NCBI GenBank assembly: GCA_030789695.1
Contig: CM061130.1
Location: 13,135,860 to 13,199,859 of the forward strand
Source: Scilla litardierei
Lineage: Eukaryota > Streptophyta > Magnoliopsida > Asparagales > Asparagaceae
Reading direction: 5' to 3'
DNA length: 64,000 bases
Shown here: in pieces, positions 46,959 through 58,746 of the stretch
Numbering within the stretch: position 1 is the first letter of the stretch
Layout of the letters: each line of letters starts with the position of its first letter
The notes under the pieces: model-generated
What the model saw: the letters and a program-made list of their open reading frames with translations, nothing else
What the model was told of the DNA's origin: nothing
Database searches by the model: none
Made by a program: the position numbers and the translations under genes

Positions 46959-49138
46959 TGTTGGATCTGGATCCTAGCCTAGAGGGGGGGTGAATAGGCT
47001 AATAAAAAATAATTCGTGCAACCCACGAATAAGCACACGCAGTTATAGCAGCAACAGGGTAAATAAAAGCAGACACAGAGTACACAGCAGATTTACCCTG
47101 GTTCGGTCGTCCCAACGACCTACACCAGCTCCCAAAGCAAATACTAGTATTGAATAGTGCAATAGGTACAAAGCCACAAGTTAGAGCACGCTCAGAGCAC
47201 CCTCTACGTCTCTACACTCGCCAGGCTCTCAGTACCCCACACACAGTGTTTCCTCTCACTATCAATCCTAGTAAAGCTTTCTACCAGCTAGTCCCAAACT
47301 AGCTGGGTCCCACTTGTCTAGCCCCAACTAGACAAGTCCCAAAATAGTCCACAAAAATAGGTAAAAGTTTCCCCTACAGAGAACGTTACACTAAGACACA
47401 AATAAAAGAGTTTAAGGGTTTAGAAATGCTCAGTTTGTATCCGTGTATGCGTCTCTGTCAATCAGCACGTCGTCAGCTCCGAACTGACGCAAACGGTGTC
47501 TCAATCCGACTCCTGGATCGCAAAATACACACTGGTCTGTGTGTAATGAAATTCAGTTCAATCCTTTAATACGAGCGGTCGGTGCACACAGAGATTCCTT
47601 AAATAAGCCATCGGTGCACATAGCATATCAATTCATCTCTAATAAATAAGAAGTATGTGCGTAGAGCAACTTCTTTAAATCCTCAACTCCACGTCAGCGA
47701 GATCAGGTCTTTAGCTTCGACCTCTTTCTTTTTGGGCACCGATGAACTCAAACAGGGGAACGACGACGGCAGTAGGCTTCAAGCGATGGACTTCGACTAG
47801 CAGCAGCTCCTTCGGTGAGTTTTTGCTTCAACATCGAATCCTCTGGCAGCGTCCACTCAGCGGCGGAGATTTCTTCCACTGGCGATGACGGCGATCAATT
47901 CACGACGGCGATGTGAGCTCGAGGGCAATCTCCAAGCGACGGCGATGATCACTTCTCCGATGACGTGGGCTGCTGATGGCGTGGGTTGCTCCGACGGGTG
48001 ATATCTGAGCTATGTGATGTCGAGGGCTTCAGCAGCAGAGGCGGTCCTTCGATCGGTCTTCTTCTCCGACAGGCGAGTTTGACGGTTGTTCCTTTCACGG
48101 CGAGGTCGTGTGGTGAAGATGATCAGTGCAACGGCGACAGCAGACGCCTCGTATTCTCGATGGAGATGGGAGCTTCGGGCAATGGCGATTCGACGTTTTA
48201 TTCACGCACCAAAGGTGTTCGTTCGAAAGCTTGACTGAGGGTCCTCTGTAACTTCAGGTGATGTTGTCAGAGATCAGCAGCGGGGGTGATGGCGATTTTC
48301 CTCTATGGTGAACGTCTCCGATGGCGTAGATAAGAGAGATGTTGTGGGCTTCTTCAACTTCAGGTAATCGGAGCTCGAGGCTGATGGCGGCCTCCGGTGG
48401 CACGGCTTTCGTTTGCTTCTCTTCTCCGATGATGATGGCTTGAAGTTTGATGCTTGGCCTATGAAGATGATTGCGGCAATGGCGTTATGGCTTGAGGAGA
48501 GATGCTTGGCCTATGAAGTTTGATGCTTGGCGATTTTCCTCTATGGTTTATTTTCTTTTGATTTGCTTTTAATATGGCCGACCCTTGATTCAATGAAAGG
48601 AAGCCCCTCTAGTGTTTGCGGCAGCCCTCTTGAAAAAATTGTGTTGCCCTCTCCTTCTTTTGTATTTTCGTGACCCTAGCCTTGGTTTAGATGCATGCTC
48701 TTATAGGGATATGGCTAGGGTTTTGATGAAGCGTGTCTAGGATAATGTGGAATCCCTAAGATATAGGAAACTTGTATTTTGATTGGGATTTTGCATTGGA
48801 GAAGGATAGAATCCCTTAAATCAAGGAGCACGAAATTGTATCCGGCTAGGAATAAGGACATGAATTTGAATAGAGATATGGAGAGGATTTATAATGATTT
48901 GATCTTATCAATCCTGATATGAAAGAGTCATTCTCTTCATCTTGTCTCATGTTGGACCAAGTCAAACTGCTTTGTGCGCACACACTCCCTTTCTCCCAGT
49001 ACGCTGTACGAATAGGAATTCCGCCAAATAGTGAAACTATATTGTTTCGCCAAGCCTGAAACACACTAAGCACACACGTCAGATATAACGACAAGTTTAT
49101 CATCATCAAACCAAGATCATAGATCGTTGCTCCCAACA
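46959..49138 (-). repeat. SIRE-3 5' LTR
   Basis: Near-identical to the left LTR, with a few substitutions and a one-base change in the G run near 46985. A TATA-like CTATAAGAG on minus lies near 48698-48706. The GGCGATG-rich part is downstream of that box, i.e. in the presumed leader rather than U3. Confidence 0.93.
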
Positions 49139-49143
49139 TATAC

Positions 49144-52100
49144 TATTTACCTCCCCGGTGGGGACCCCCTCTGAATAATGCTTGAGCCTTTGTCCATTCA
49201 CCTTAAAAGTGACACCGTCTTTTCCTTCTAGCTCGAAGGCCCCTCCTGGTTGTAAGTGCCGGATGGTAAAAGGTCCCGACCATCGTGACCTCAGCTTTCC
49301 GAAAAAGAGTCGGACTCTAGAATTGAATAATAGGACCTTGTCTCCGACTTTGAAGTCCGTAACGGTGATGCATGCGTAAGCATCTCGTCTAATCTCGTCT
49401 TTCCTTGTAGATCCTAGAGCTCTCGTAAGCATCCCGTCTAATCTCGTCAAGCTCACTGATCTCTAGAAGTCGGCGCAATGCCGTGCTCTTGTAGTCGTAA
49501 TTCAAGGTCTTGATTGCCCAATATGCACGATGTTCCAACTCTACCGGAAAATGACAAGCTTTCCCGTAAACACGCCGATATGGTGTGGTCCCAATGGGAG
49601 TGTGAAAGGCCGTGCGATATGCTCATAGTGCATCATTCAATTTCATGGACCAATCCTTCCTAGATCTATCGACGGTCTTCTCCAGAATTTGTTTAATTTT
49701 CCGGTTCGACACTTCCACTTGTCCACTCGTCTGCGGATGGTATGCCATACCGATTCTATGATTCACCCCATACTTCTTTAACATGGCTTCAAACTTCCTT
49801 TCTATGAAGTGGCTTCCCCCATCGCTTATTAACATTTTTGGCACTCCAAAGCGCGGGAATATGTTTTGCTTGAAGAATTTAGATACCACCTTAGCATCAT
49901 TGGTTGGGGTTGCGATGGCCTCTACCCATTTTGAGACGTAGTCCACGGCCAATAGGATGTACTTGTTTCCTTTGCTTGACAAATCCACTCCCCAACAATC
50001 AAATAGCTCAATTTTCAAAATGGGTTTCATTGGCATCACATTCTGTTTGGATATATTTTCTGTTCGTTGGCATCTATAGCAATACTTAACGAAGTCATGT
50101 ATATCTTTGAACATGGTCGGCCAAAATAACCCACTCTGCAAGATCTTTGTGGTAGTCTTGGAAGCAACGTGATGTCCTCCGCAAGGCATATCATGGCAAT
50201 GTGAAATGATAGATCTGGCCTCTTCTTTTGGAAACACACCTCCGTATAATTCCATCTTTGCATATATTGAAGAGATACGGGTCTTCCCAGAAATAGTTAC
50301 GGACTTCATGCATGAACCTCCTTTTTTGTTGTGTTACCATCCCACACGGCTTTATCCCGCAAGCCAAATAGTTCATATAATCTGCATACCAAGGTACCTC
50401 TCCGGGTCTGATGGCGAATAGCCTCTCGTCAGCGAAAGTATCATTAATGGGTACGCTATCATCCTTTTTGTCACGAAAAAGCCTAGACAAGTGGTCTGCT
50501 ACAACGTTGTTCGTGCCCTTCTTGTCTCTGATTTCCAAGTCAAATTCTTGAAGTAGTAGTATCCATCTTATCAATCTCGTCTTGGCTTCCTTTTTACTCA
50601 ATAAATATTTCAATGCCGCATGATCTGTATGCACAATCACTTTGGATCCAAGGAGGTAAGAATGAAACTTCTCTATTGAGTAAACTACTGCCAGAAGCTC
50701 CTTTTCAGTGATAGTGTAATTTTTCTGTGCCTTGTCCAGAGTTTTGCTTGCATAAAATATTGCATGTAGCTTTTTGTCATTCCTTTGTCCTAGCACTGCT
50801 CCAATTGCTTGGTCACTTGCATCGCATATAAGCTCGAAGGGAAGACTCTAGTCTGGCGGTTGTATGATGGGGGCGGAAGTGAGGGCTTTCTTCAGCGTAT
50901 TAAAGGCTTGCAAGCACTTCCTGAAAAGACAAATGGAACAACTTTAGCAAGTAAGGCTGTAAGAGGGCGAGCGATTAGGGCAAAATCTTTGATAAAGCGG
51001 CATTAAAATCCCGCATGGCCAAGAAATCCCCTAATTCCCTTAACATTAATACGAGGAGGAAGTTTTTTGATTACCTCAATTTTCGCCTTATCAACCTCAA
51101 TCCCTCTAGATGAAACAAGATGCCCAAAAACTATCCCCTCGGTGACCATAAAATGGCATTTCTACCCGTTAAGAGTAAGATTATTTTGTTGGCATCTTTT
51201 AAGAACTTTAGTAAGATTGGCCAAACATGAGTCAAACTCGCTACCGTAGACAGAAAAATCATCCATGAAGACTTCCATAATGTTTTCAATATAATCAAAA
51301 AAATATGGACGTCATGCACCTTTGAAAGGTGGCGGGGGCATTACAAAGTCCGAAGGGCATTCTACGGTAAGCGTACGAGCAATAAGGACACGTGAAAGTA
51401 GTCTTTTCTTGGTCATCTTCATGTAAGGAAATCTGAAAGAATCCCGAATACCCATCCAAATAGCAAAATAATTTTTGTTTAGCAAGGCGTTCTAGCATTT
51501 GGTCGATGAAGGGCAATCAGTGATGATCTTTACTGGTGGCTTTATTCAATTTCCTGTAATCAATACACATCCGCCATCCCGTGACGGTGCATGTGGATAT
51601 ATGCTCTCCCTTATCATTTTTTATGACGGTCATCCCCCCTTCTTAGGAAGGACATGCACAGGGCTAACCCATCTGCTGTCAGAAATAGGATAAATGATAT
51701 CGGCTTCAAGCAGTTTTAGTATCTCCTTCTTAACCACCTCCTTCATGTTAGGATTTAACCGCCTTTGAGGCTCTATGGAGGTGGCTTCAATGTCTTCAAG
51801 GTGGATCATGTGCGTACACAATCTAGGGCTTATTCCCTTGAGGTCAGAGATGGTGTAGCCAAGAACGTCCCTATGGTTCCTAAGGACATCTAGAAGTCTC
51901 TCAAGCTGGGTGTGGTTGAGGTTGGCATTAACGATCATCGGATAGGTCAGTTTATCTCCCAAGAAAGCATACCTCAAATTGGGAGGTAATTGTTTCACTA
52001 CTACCTCAGGGGGTGCTGTACCCCCTACCTCCTTTCCCAGTGAAAGCATGGCGTCCTCCGTCACTTCTGAGTTCAGCTCCCCTTTGGAGGGTAGGCCCTT

Positions 52101-52601
52101 GTATACCAGCTCAGATTCGCTTCTTGGTAAGGAGGGTGCATCGGAGTGAATGTTGCATAACTCAGCTTTGAAGTCAGTGGGATTACCATTTTCCTCGGGT
52201 TCACACCTGTAATCGAAAGATAAGTTAGTGCGTTCATCAATGCTGAAAAGAGGATCGTCAAGTGTACTTCCCTGAACCTCGGCATGCCAAATGGTCTAAT
52301 CAAAATTACAGACCTCCCCAGCATAAGCTTCGCTACTTTCCCTTATTCCGGCCCAAGGAGTTTGGCTCACTTCGAAGTACAACTTGTCGTCCTTCACGTC
52401 AACTTTAACGTTGCCCTCGATAGTCCCTTCTGGAGAAATTAGACCAATGACAAAGCTAACAAATAGTTGTTCAATGGGATCCTCAATGTTGATGACCAAA
52501 GCCCCTGTAGATTGGACCTCATTGATTATTTCCCTCAGAAGAGTTGCAAAGGAATCATCATGTCGCGGGCTAGACTCCGTTCTCATCGTCGTGTCTCCCA
52601 T
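49144..52601 (-). pseudogene. Athila-type pol remnant: pre-RT, RT, RNase H, integrase
   Basis: Minus order: pre-RT segment (52601-52065; contains VDVKDDKLYFEV, possibly the protease tail, then DDPLFSIDERTNLSFDY); RT N-terminus with YTISDLKGISPRLCTHMIHLE and WVSPVHVLPKKGG (52064-51630); a frameshift at about 51632; RT core CYLDGYSGFFQI and YRRMPFGLCNAPATFQRCM (51516-51295) and FMDDFSV (about 51255-51275). RNase H follows with [25 protein letters not shown]...[10 protein letters not shown] (50796-50480), then integrase with the H-H-C-C finger and GVD / SDGGSHF / GQVEVSNR acidic positions (50309-49623). The C-terminal domain is KVLLFNSRVRLFFGKLRSRWSGPF (49456-49144). Several frame changes and a stop near 52304 make it non-functional. 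No gag or DSGA protease motif is present. Confidence 0.9.
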
Positions 52602-52724
52602 GTTACCTGCTTAAGATTCTACTGGAAAATCTGGGAGAGCACGTCAATGTGAGCATCAAATAAAAAATGGTTAAAGAATGATAGAAGGTGAGATATAAAC
52701 GGGTGAGCAAAATCGAATACCATC

Positions 52725-52745
52725 GCCTCCCCGGCAACGGCGCCA
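52725..52745 (-). other. Primer binding site of A
   Basis: Minus TGGCGCCGTTGCCGGGGA followed by GGC, the tRNA-Asp-type site used by Athila-like elements, 6 bp from the LTR edge at 52752. Confidence 0.93.
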
Positions 52746-52751
52746 AAAATT

Positions 52752-54495
52752 TGATCGCTCCCGGATATACACCCAAAAAACGACTGTAGTCTTACCGCAA
52801 GCGCACGGCGTAGTGGCGAGCAGGTATCGAACTCAGGGAGGACAATTGACAGAACTCTATTTTGATCACCTAGCTATCAATGGAATAATGGAATGGTTTG
52901 GGTAATATTGTGTCACAATGGTTCAAATAGCAAATAGAATTCAATATAATAAAAGCGTCTAGGGATAGGAAATCACCATTACGGACCGTCTCTCATTCTT
53001 GTGGATCATGAATTGCAACGTTGCAAGGCTTGAATTAAGGTGAACTAGTCGCAACTGAATGTAGAAAAAAGCTGATGCTCTCGCGCTATTGCCAGTCTAT
53101 AGCAACCTAGATTAGGGCTCACTCTCGTGCAAACCCTAACCTAAGCTACTAGCATGAAGATCGACATCAACGTCCAATCTCACCTCGAGCCCACTCTCGT
53201 GTAAACTCGAGCTACGATCTAGGTTATGATAGTTCGTATTCGTCCAATCTCTTGCAAATGAATATTAGTATAGATTTATAATAAAAATTCTAGCTTTGGC
53301 CCAATCTCTTGCAAACCAAATCTAGAAAATCTCAATTATAAACCTAAATCGAATATCTAGGCCTTCCCATCAATTTGGGATCCAATCTCTTGCAAATCCC
53401 AATCGAAGGAAATTCCTAGCTACTCGTAATAAATCAATCACAACCTAACCTTACTTCAATCCTAGCAACAATTCAATTCATTCATCACAATTCAAAGATT
53501 GGATCCATAGGGTTCATCCCCATGCCCTAGAACGACGAAACTACTCATAATTCATCGTAGGAATCTCAAAAATAAAGCAATAGATCATAGCACAATTCAT
53601 ATCTAAGAAAGAACAATTCATAAAAATAAGGGTTTTAAAGAGAAAGATCAAACCAAATTGCGTGTCTATGATCTCCAGCTGAGATTTACAAAAGGAATAG
53701 CCGTCAAAATAAAATTCAAGTCTCCCCTAAAACTAGGAACAAAACTAGGTTTAAATATAAGTCAAATTCGACCAGCAATTCCTGACAGAACTGCCACTGG
53801 CGCAGCCCAAAAACCTAATTCGCGTAGCAGTCGGACTGCGTCACTCGGCCGAGTGGCAATGTCACTCGGCCGAGTGACAGACCCAATAATAAAACAGAGA
53901 ATTAAGGATAATTGAAGGTCTGTCGCTCTGTCTTACTCGGGCGAGTGGGCTTCTTCACTCGGCCGAGTGAGCAATCTTGCTCGGCCGAGTGTGTCTTCTC
54001 AAAATTTCCAGTAAGTTGGCTGCTTCTCGGAAGAAAATCCCTGTTGGACTCGGACGAGTGAATTTTCTCACTCGACCGAGTGGAACTCTCTTGCTCGACC
54101 AAGTGAACTATGAAAATCGCAGTATGTATCCGTTTCACTCGGCCAAATGCAGTCCTTCACTCGGCCAAGTGAACTATCTGTTCGGCCGAGTGAGCTGTTT
54201 CTGGGCTCTTTTCTTCTCCTCCTCGCATCCTCGTCGATTCTATCAAATTTCTTCCTCTTCCGCTCATCCTCTAGCGCTGCTAACTCCTCAAATAAGCTGT
54301 GGGCGATGCTCCGGTATGCGTGAAAGTCTCTTGATCTCATTTTCGCTCCGGATCGCTCCATATCTCCTGAAATACGACAAAAACAAGAAATAGTGAAAAG
54401 CAACGCGATATCGTCGAATAATCATGGAAAATGTAATATGGGCAATCAAAATGACATGAAAACATGCAGAAAAAGGTGTAAAAAAGGAGCGATCG
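52752..54495 (-). repeat. A 5' LTR
   Basis: 1744 bp, close to the 3' LTR. Outer edge reads GGAGCGATCG where the 3' LTR has GGAGCGATCA, followed by the GTTGC duplication. Confidence 0.93.
53751..54195 (-). promoter_or_regulatory. CACTCGGCCGAGTG array and TATA-like box in A 5' LTR
   Basis: Array at 53838-54195 (about 10 words: 53838-53875 holds two perfect CACTCGGCCGAGTG copies; others carry one or two changes). TTATATTTAA on minus at 53751-53760 lies about 80 bp downstream. Matches the arrangement in the 3' LTR and in D. Confidence 0.7.
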
Positions 54496-56174
54496 GTTGC
54501 ATTGGCTTTATAGGGATTGTCACATCCAAGATGTGGAATTTATGGTTCTAAGAACCATGAATCAAACGTATCACATTAACCCGTAGGTGCATACGACACA
54601 TGCATTAAGAATCGATAATATTCATGCCACTCTCGTGGACAGAATGATCTCGGCTCATGCCACTCTCGTGGGTTAGAGCTTCGATGTATTTTGGTGCCTC
54701 TCATTGATGCAATGGCGGTAGCCGTCAATTAGTAATATAGTTCGTCGATGGATCCCATCATGACACGAGGCGGGCATGGTCACTGTCCTAATTGAATCCA
54801 CTAACTCCCTAATTAAGACTATAGGATACTCCATAAGCCTATCGATTCCACTGACCGTAGGCACGATCTCTGTACGAGTTCTCCTACAAACTTTGCAAGA
54901 TCAACCAAAATATTTCCTTTTTATTCCAACACAACCTAAAAAATCCTAAATTTGCGTCTAAATCCTAAAATCCTTGGGCTAATCCATTAGCCCTAGAAAA
55001 GACTACTCAAGCATAGCAAACATTATGAAAACAATAGAGATCATTACTAGCATCATAGAAAAACAATAAGAAGAACTAGAATAGGATTAAAGAGATAGAA
55101 TAATTAGCTTAATACAAGAGGAGGGGCCTACGGCATGGCCTAACTCCTAAAAGAGTCTCGACAAACTTCAAAGAAAATAAGATCTCTCAAAAAACTCCAA
55201 AGGGGTCCCCCCTCTAATGACGTTTACAATTAGTCCCCTCAAAACCCTTGCAAATAACCCTAGAAACCCTCTGAAATTTGTTGCCAAAATCAGTTCTGGC
55301 CACAACTTAAGTTCTGGTCCCGTCGCAACTCGGTCGATTAGCCCCCACTCGGTCGAGTCACAGTAGGGCAGAAACTTCCTCCAAAATGCCGCTCTGTCTG
55401 GCTAGTGACTTGGGTCGAGTAGGACTGTTCCTCGGTCGAGTAGGTAGATGCTCGGTCGAGTCACAGGGTCGAGTAGCCTGCTGCTGGGTCGAGTAGCCTG
55501 CTGCTGGGTCGAGTGTAGATTTCAGCACTGCTTTCCAAGATTTCATCTAACCTCTGATTGACTCATTCTTTACGGCGTTGGAACCATCATGAAGTCTACA
55601 ATCCTTTAAAAAATATGATAAAAATACTTTGTCTGTTGGAATGATAGCAGATTTCAAAAGAGTGAGAGGCTATCTGAAAAGCTGGGTGCTTACCTTACTC
55701 AACCGAGTAGCCTTCGTGCTCGGTCGAGCTATAATGCCTTGGGGAGAAGCTCAAAATATTTGCTCCGGAAATTGGAGACTCGGGTCGAGTAGCCACCCTA
55801 CTCGGTCGAGTAGCGCGTATCCGTTTCCACTGCGAGATCTGTGTGTCAGCTTGCCGAGCAGCTGATGCTGCTAGGTCGAGTCGCCTGGGAAACTGACTCG
55901 GTCGCTTCTTGGTTGCTCCCTTCTCTTTCTATCCCTCTAGTCTTCTTGTTTGGAACCTCAAGCATGTCATTATGAGTCTTCTTGGTGCTCTCACGTCGTC
56001 GATCATCCTATTGACTCCAAATTGCTCTAATATCGCTCCAAATCCTGAAATGGCCATAAACGCTTCGAAAGTCATATTGTTCCACATAATAGCATAAAAG
56101 CGTATAAAATGGGGATTTGGAGTGAAATGTGTCATGAAAATAAGTGATAATTCATGCAAAATAGGAACATATCA

Positions 56175-58123
56175 AAATCCCCCAAGATTACCTCTTATTC
56201 GTCCTCGAGGAAGACGAATACGAAGCTCACCGAAAGGTAAAAAGAGAAAACAAAAAAGAATACAAAATGGAAGGGGTCACTAGATTATTCTCTCCGATCT
56301 CAAGCCATAAGCCACACATCACGATAACTCGAAAAATACAAATCACATGCCATAAAGATTTCATATCTTACTTAAACATGACACTTGCAAGCTTTTAAGA
56401 ACAACAAAAGGGACTCTCTAAATTCATGCAATCAACTCATATCCACTTCACGCAATTCATAGAATTTAATATGCAGATCATTGGCGATGCACTTTTCAAT
56501 CAAGAGTTATAACAGAAGCATATCAGAATCACACCAAGCATGCAATGGAGAATGAAATAAATCATGGCATTCACATATTTATATCGAATCATAAGAAATC
56601 TCCATAACTAAAGTGTTTTGCTAAGTTTCAGCATTATCAAACTTTCCCATTCGTCATCTCTCCACTCTAATGTCGTACTCACTCATATGGTCAAGTGAAT
56701 TCACACCCCAAGCTTAGCTTGAGGCATCACATCTAAAGGAATATGATAGTAGAAAATGGGAATTTTTGCCTTGGTTTTTCCAAGTACTTTTGTGGCTCTA
56801 ATAATGAGATAGAGAAATATTTTTATTTTTCTTTTTGGACTTTTTGTTTCTCATTTTTTTCTTTTTGGATTTTTGTGGGAGCTATGGAATTTGTATTTTT
56901 GATTATTGGCTCCTTTTTGGCTTTTTGTACTTTTTGGAGCTAGCTTTTCTTTTGCAATGGAATTTTGAGAATAGATGTTGTATAAGTAGCTGCAATGGGT
57001 GAACTCAAGTGACATGTAGAGAATAAAAAGAAATATGTGTAGAAGGAAATAATGTAACACTCGGTTCACTCATAAGATGTGCACAAACGGTTCAATAAGA
57101 TAATACCTCAGCTAAAACTCATATGCAAGCATGGATATTCTCAATCATTTCAATGAATAGTGAAGTCAAGCAGTAAATTTTACAATCATACCAGGCATGC
57201 AACAGAAGGTGAATAAGATAATAATACAGATGCTTCAGATATACTAATGATGTGTGAATCTTGGTGCATTTCCAACAAAAGCATACTAAACACTATTTCA
57301 TACATTCAGCTTCAATTAGTATCATGCATTCATATAAAGGAATCATCAAAAGAATATATAAGCAAGCACATGGATAACAGGATATTGAAATACTCCAAAT
57401 AGCATGGAAAGAGATATAAAAATTGTGATGGCTACTAAAGCAATAAGAGATATCATCATAAGGAACATATATAGCAAAAGAAGGAAAAGAGAATAAAGAA
57501 ATAAATACAAAAGAGATGAAGGAAAATAAAAACAAGCACACAATATGATGTATGGACACACATACAAGAAAAATAAGTTGGAAAAATTGAAAAGATGATG
57601 CAAAAATTTGAAAAATTCTAAAAATCCTAAATGAAGTAAAAATACAACTAAATGGCATGGAAATGTACTCCCCCAAGCGTTAACTTCACATTGTCCTCAA
57701 TGTGATCATAAAAGTAATTATGAGGAACAACGATAAATATGAGGGGGGCGAATGAAAAATGATGAAATGAATGACATGAAATCCTAATGCAACTACATGC
57801 ACATGCAATGATGCATGAGAGCGCCTTCCCCCAAGCTTATACCAAACAATCCTATTCAAATGAATTAATCAAAAATGTCACGGCTTTGCTAAGCGAGATC
57901 AAGTCAAACGAATAAGAAAGTGAGTATTCACTAGAAAGAAGTGCTCGATGGTGGTGAGCAAAAGGATGTGGCACATCAAAATATGAAGAGGGCAATTAAT
58001 ATATATAATGGGTGTGGGGTGTAAAAGATTATTGTTGCCGTCATATGAGGTGATATTTATTCAAGCAAATCTATACGGTCCTCTTGCAGTCGAGAGGATT
58101 CGGGTTTATTTAAAGCATAAATA
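56175..58123 (-). other. B 3' non-coding region with polypurine tract at 56175-56190
   Basis: On minus TCTTGGGGGATTT precedes the LTR, with CTTCCTCGAGGACGAATAAG upstream, as in A. The rest is AT-rich without supported ORFs; long apparent minus ORFs at 57293-57676 are low-complexity F/I/S-rich translations of A-rich sequence. Confidence 0.7.
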
Positions 58124-58650
58124 CTACACTACTGGATTTATATCACTTACAGCAAAAGGCAGATCCAGTATCTTTGCCGGTTCAGGCAATTGTTCCAACT
58201 GCTCCTTCTGTGGCTCTGCTAGGCACGTGTGTCCATGGACTCCATCAGATTCCAGCAATGCGGCTTCCAGCATTTCTCCAAGGACTCCACCTGTACCCTG
58301 CAAGAGATAAACCACATCAATCTGATGTGGATAATTCTTCTCCAAAATAAATGTATTCCAAAGAGGGTCAACAACATAAGTATTTAAAATTAAAGATGGT
58401 TGACAACACTTCCCTGGAAATAAATCTTTACTCTCGTGCACCACATCAACCAACTCCTCGTAGTTCACCTCAAGTTCTTCAGGTAACTCTGGCATATAAG
58501 TGTGGGTCTCATTAGGCAACTCCTCCTCCTCATCAGACTCGTCCCTGCGCATCTCCTGATCATATTCGATAGCATCCATGGGTGCTAATTCATCGATCTC
58601 CTCCTCGTATACGTCACATCGTTCCTCTTGATCATATGTATGTGTATCCT
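58124..58650 (-). CDS. Unidentified acidic ORF in B
   Basis: Minus frame from about 58650 (DTHTYDQEE...) or from an ATG at 58579 to 58124. N-terminal half very acidic (DESDEEEELPNETHTY), then PGKCCQPSLILNTYVVDPLWNTFILEKNYPH and a C-terminus ending PFAVSDINPVV. A TTTTGTAG|GATACAC acceptor-like sequence lies just upstream (about 58650). Not recognised; lies where Athila elements may carry 3' ORFs. Could be a degraded element ORF or a captured piece of host gene. Confidence 0.35.
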
Positions 58651-58746
58651 ACAAAAGACATAATGAGTCATCAAAATATGAATCATAAAAAACATCATAC
58701 ATGGGAGGGGAATCAAATGTAAAGACGGGGGGGTAAAGAGATCTCC

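Larger units (their letters stand above)
41525..49138 (-). mobile_element. SIRE-3: gag-only SIRE-type copia element, complete ends
   Basis: LTRs 41525-43703 (2179 bp) and 46959-49138 (2180 bp), tRNA-Met primer site, PPT, and duplication TATAC at 41520-41524 and 49139-49143. Only gag is encoded; 1.3 kb between the gag stop and the PPT has no pol motif. The LTRs look highly similar, suggesting a fairly recent insertion. It interrupts the region 3' of integrase in element A. Confidence 0.94.
34318..54495 (-). mobile_element. Element A: Athila-type Ty3/gypsy with pol remnant and env-like ORF, no gag
   Basis: 20.2 kb including the nested 7.6 kb SIRE-3. LTRs of 1746 bp (34318-36063) and 1744 bp (52752-54495); duplication GTTGC at 34313-34317 and 54496-54500. 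Order on minus: 5' LTR, tRNA-Asp-type primer site, short pre-RT region, RT, RNase H, integrase, post-integrase linker, internal promoter-like unit, env-like ORF, PPT, 3' LTR. Between primer site and RT only about 0.7 kb remains, too little for gag and protease. Confidence 0.92.
34014..56174 (-). repeat. B 3' LTR in two pieces (34014-34317 and 54501-56174)
   Basis: Joined length about 1978 bp. The join is proven by B's own 5' LTR, which reads straight through the same point at 61895-61899 (ACGTTGCATTGGC). The word array at 55328-55885 uses the variant ACTCGGTCGAGTAG and half-words GGGTCGAGTAG. Inner edge ...GGAACATATCA at 56174. Confidence 0.88.

Noticed and set aside
52073..52324. 83-aa minus ORF just upstream of the RT remnant
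   Set aside because: The alternative frame contains the Athila-like DDPLFSIDERTNLSFDY segment and continues into RT; this ORF is out of frame with it.
57293..57676. 127-aa hydrophobic minus ORF suggesting a membrane protein
   Set aside because: F/I/S-rich low-complexity translation of A/T-rich non-coding sequence in the 3' region of B; no start or family evidence.
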